Assembly (NCBI GenBank): GCA_016763095.1
Contig: JAESUK010000212.1
Coordinates: 1 to 25,647 of the forward strand
Direction: 5' to 3'
Origin: Alphaproteobacteria bacterium
GTDB taxonomy: Bacteria; Pseudomonadota; Alphaproteobacteria; Micavibrionales; Micavibrionaceae
DNA: 25,647 nt
Shown here: one piece after another, positions 23,643-25,647 of the stretch
How the letters are laid out: each line of letters begins with the position of its first letter
Position numbering within the stretch: position 1 is the stretch's first letter
Notes under the pieces: model-generated
Seen by the model: only the letters and a program-made list of their open reading frames with translations
What the model was told of the DNA's origin: nothing
Database searches by the model: none
Program-made: the position numbers and the translations under genes

Positions 23643-25647
23643 TTACTGTGCTTTAGGCATGAGGTAAGGCAAAACAGGTTGGAAACTTTGTTCGGCTTCA
23701 ATAGCTCGAGGTCCAAGTTCTGGTATCCCCTTTGCCGTAATTCCAAATGATTGTGTCAAAATACTAGAAAATGTTTTTGCGACCTTCTTATTATAATCTT
23801 CGTGCCCTGCCCATAAGCCAATTTGCCCTAAACCGAATGGAGTGAAGGTATTATTTTTGACACCGTAACCATTGTGGGCATTCGCACCGATGCTCATTGT
23901 TAAATTTGCGGGATCAACATTGTTCCAATTTGTGTTTTTTCTTGAAGCTATTTCTTCTCCATTAATGAACACTGTGATTTCACCTTGTCCGTATCCTGTT
24001 TCAACGCTGTAGGATACTGGTGCGCTCTGTACAGTAAGGGCGACAGGAAGATTGTTTGTTTCAATGCCTGGGACAATCGTTCCCGCATCTCTCACATCTA
24101 GAATTGAAGAATCATTTCTGTTTTGAGTAAGGTGAATAACAGGCACGCCAAGTCCACCAAAGCGTAAAACTGTGTTGTAGGTGTTGTCATTTTGGTAGTG
24201 TTCGCCTAGTTGTATTACGGCAGAATAGATGAAGCCTTGTGTGGCCAATGTGTTTAGGGACAGATTGCTTTCACTCAAATTTCTTACGATCATAGTGTCG
24301 TTGATCCCGTCAAAGGCAACCGCTTCTCTCGAATTAATATGATAGGTGAATTCCAGATCATCGCCTGCGTTAAAAGAGGTGCTTGGTTGTGATGTAGCTG
24401 TAGGTTGGTAGGCCTCAATCAGCGTTTTTGTTACAGAATTTGGATCATCCGCTTCAACAATATTTTGCATGGTGTCTATTGTATTTGATGAAGGATATTG
24501 GCTTTCAACTGCTGTGTTGCTGAAAGGATTTGCAAACATTACTGTGGGTTGGCTTTTTATGAACGATGTGAATGTTGATAACCCTTTGGTGGAGGCTTCA
24601 TTTGATGAAAGGTTCTCTGTGTCTGTGGCGACTATTTTAATTTCGCCAAACCAAGGAATGGCTTGTTGTAAGCAACGTCGTTGCCCTGTCGGTGTTGATA
24701 TGTCGCTTACCCAAAATGGTGTAAAAGTATTGTCTTGATCGCTTAGGCAGAGAGGATATTTTGTTTCTGCATCATCTTCAATTGTAAGGAATGCAGAGTT
24801 CTGCGTGTACTGATCAATTGCTTCTGTTCTTTTGATGTCTGCGCTCTCAACTTTGTAGGCGGATACGATTGTTGATAGATCTACATCCATGTATTCAGAG
24901 CTTAGTAATGACCCGAGAAGCATTCTTGGTGTGGTTATGCCTGCTTGTTTCGCGTTCCATGTTGCGATGAGCATTGAACGTGTAAAGCCATGTGGTTGGT
25001 TATAAAACTGTAAGTTTTTAAGATTGAGACTTGCACGACTATTTGATATGTCAGGGTTTCCTCCTATGGCTATTTTGCCATTTGTAGGGGAAAGCGGTGT
25101 CACGAGTTTCATTCTGCTTGTATCATGGCGCAGAAAGTCAGGACTTGTGTTTATAAGGTTTGAGTACCATGTGGCTTTATCTAAATATGTTAGTCCTGTT
25201 TGGTTTAGTATAACCGTTTCAACGGATCCGCCATTTCCTTCTGATCTATGAATAATTACGAAGGGTGTGTTACAGCCTGCATCTTGGTAGTCAGCGCTTC
25301 CGCCCTTCCCCGCTGAGCGCGCAAGAATAGATTCTGGATCGCTTGCATGTTGAGAGATGACAACGGGTGCACGGTTTGAGTGTGCACCACTGTCTGTACC
25401 AATTTGAAAAATATTATCAAGGTTTGGACCTGGTGAGAGGTCGCTTGCATTGCACGTTAAATATCCAGATAAATATACGGTGAAGCCATCGTTTTCGTTA
25501 AATTCTGATGATGTGATGGAATTTTCAGATAATAGAATATTGTCCAGGTTATTGAAGGAGAGCACGTTACCCATTCCAGAAATACCGAATTTCTTTTGAG
25601 GCGATTCATTTGCAGGCGAGTATAGATTGTATGTTGATCCACCTATT
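23643..25647 (-). CDS. Large protein with two LamG/concanavalin-like regions (partial, N-terminus off the window)
   Basis: The frame is open from the stop at 23643 to the right edge, at least 667 codons; the ATG at 25574 is internal, since 24 further codons upstream stay open. Two regions resemble LamG/concanavalin A-like jelly-roll domains. One begins near VLSFNNLDNILLSENS and FTVYLSGYLTC. The second, near the C-terminus, begins AVAFDGINDTMIVRNLS and includes ITVFINGEEIASR and GLGQIGLWAGH. Between them is a Ser/Thr/Asn/Asp-rich region with a few Cys. This composition is typical of surface or secreted binding proteins, so an adhesive or carbohydrate-binding role is inferred. The true start and any signal or pilin-type leader are not visible. 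Only 16 bases separate it from rppH, convergently. Confidence 0.7.
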   Translation of the reverse strand, partial: IGGSTYNLYSPANESPQKKFGISGMGNVLSFNNLDNILLSENSITSSEFNENDGFTVYLSGYLTCNASDLSPGPNLDNIFQIGTDSGAHSNRAPVVISQHASDPESILARSAGKGGSADYQDAGCNTPFVIIHRSEGNGGSVETVILNQTGLTYLDKATWYSNLINTSPDFLRHDTSRMKLVTPLSPTNGKIAIGGNPDISNSRASLNLKNLQFYNQPHGFTRSMLIATWNAKQAGITTPRMLLGSLLSSEYMDVDLSTIVSAYKVESADIKRTEAIDQYTQNSAFLTIEDDAETKYPLCLSDQDNTFTPFWVSDISTPTGQRRCLQQAIPWFGEIKIVATDTENLSSNEASTKGLSTFTSFIKSQPTVMFANPFSNTAVESQYPSSNTIDTMQNIVEADDPNSVTKTLIEAYQPTATSQPSTSFNAGDDLEFTYHINSREAVAFDGINDTMIVRNLSESNLSLNTLATQGFIYSAVIQLGEHYQNDNTYNTVLRFGGLGVPVIHLTQNRNDSSILDVRDAGTIVPGIETNNLPVALTVQSAPVSYSVETGYGQGEITVFINGEEIASRKNTNWNNVDPANLTMSIGANAHNGYGVKNNTFTPFGLGQIGLWAGHEDYNKKVAKTFSSILTQSFGITAKGIPELGPRAIEAEQSFQPVLPYLMPKAQ

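Overview
The window reads as chromosomal DNA of an alphaproteobacterium with low to moderate GC (roughly 40-odd percent, judged by eye). The evidence is a CcrM-type GANTC adenine methyltransferase with a C-terminal RAMA domain, an F0 ATP synthase operon (I-a-c-b'-b) separate from F1, the mutY / DUF721 / dsbA-like / smc neighbourhood, and the rsfS-rlmH-envC-ctpA-yibQ-rppH string. The genus cannot be named from the sequence. Coding density is high; the longest stretch without a convincing gene is about 240 bases. I see no tRNA, rRNA, CRISPR array, insertion sequence or prophage.

Layout. 1-133: edge remnant and a promoter. 134-2731: pepN aminopeptidase, intact in frame except for one internal TAA at 470-472. 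2738-4718: sodium:solute symporter overlapping rnhB. 4719-4826: ccrM control region packed with GANTC sites. 4827-5990: ccrM. 5998-8029 (minus): an exported protein of unknown function behind mutY, convergent with ccrM. 8060-10639 (plus): dciA/DUF721, efp, a suhB-like phosphatase and a small exported OmpA-like protein, closely packed. 10741-12217: an unknown helical protein with its own promoter, then a membrane-anchored DsbA-like protein. 12231-15722: smc. 15738-18512: the F0 genes, with a structured leader in front of the c-subunit gene. 18513-18750: a leader holding a promoter, hairpins and an intrinsic terminator (small RNA or attenuator). 18751-23626: rsfS, rlmH, envC, ctpA, a yibQ-like gene and rppH. 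23643-25647 (minus): a large protein with two LamG-like regions, running off the right edge.

Functional themes are DNA maintenance (rnhB, ccrM, mutY, dciA, smc), translation (efp, rsfS, rlmH), RNA turnover (rppH), energy (F0), and envelope and division (dsbA-like, OmpA-like, envC, ctpA, yibQ).

No novel multi-gene defence or mobile system is visible. The items most worth a second look are in control regions: (1) eight GANTC sites in 139 bases around the start of the gene for the GANTC methyltransferase, five of them in its promoter region; (2) two interlocked perfect inverted repeats with pseudoknot topology upstream of atpE; (3) a promoter-hairpin-terminator unit of about 150 bases before rsfS, which also holds a possible 32-codon reading frame; and (4) the single nonsense codon in an otherwise intact pepN.
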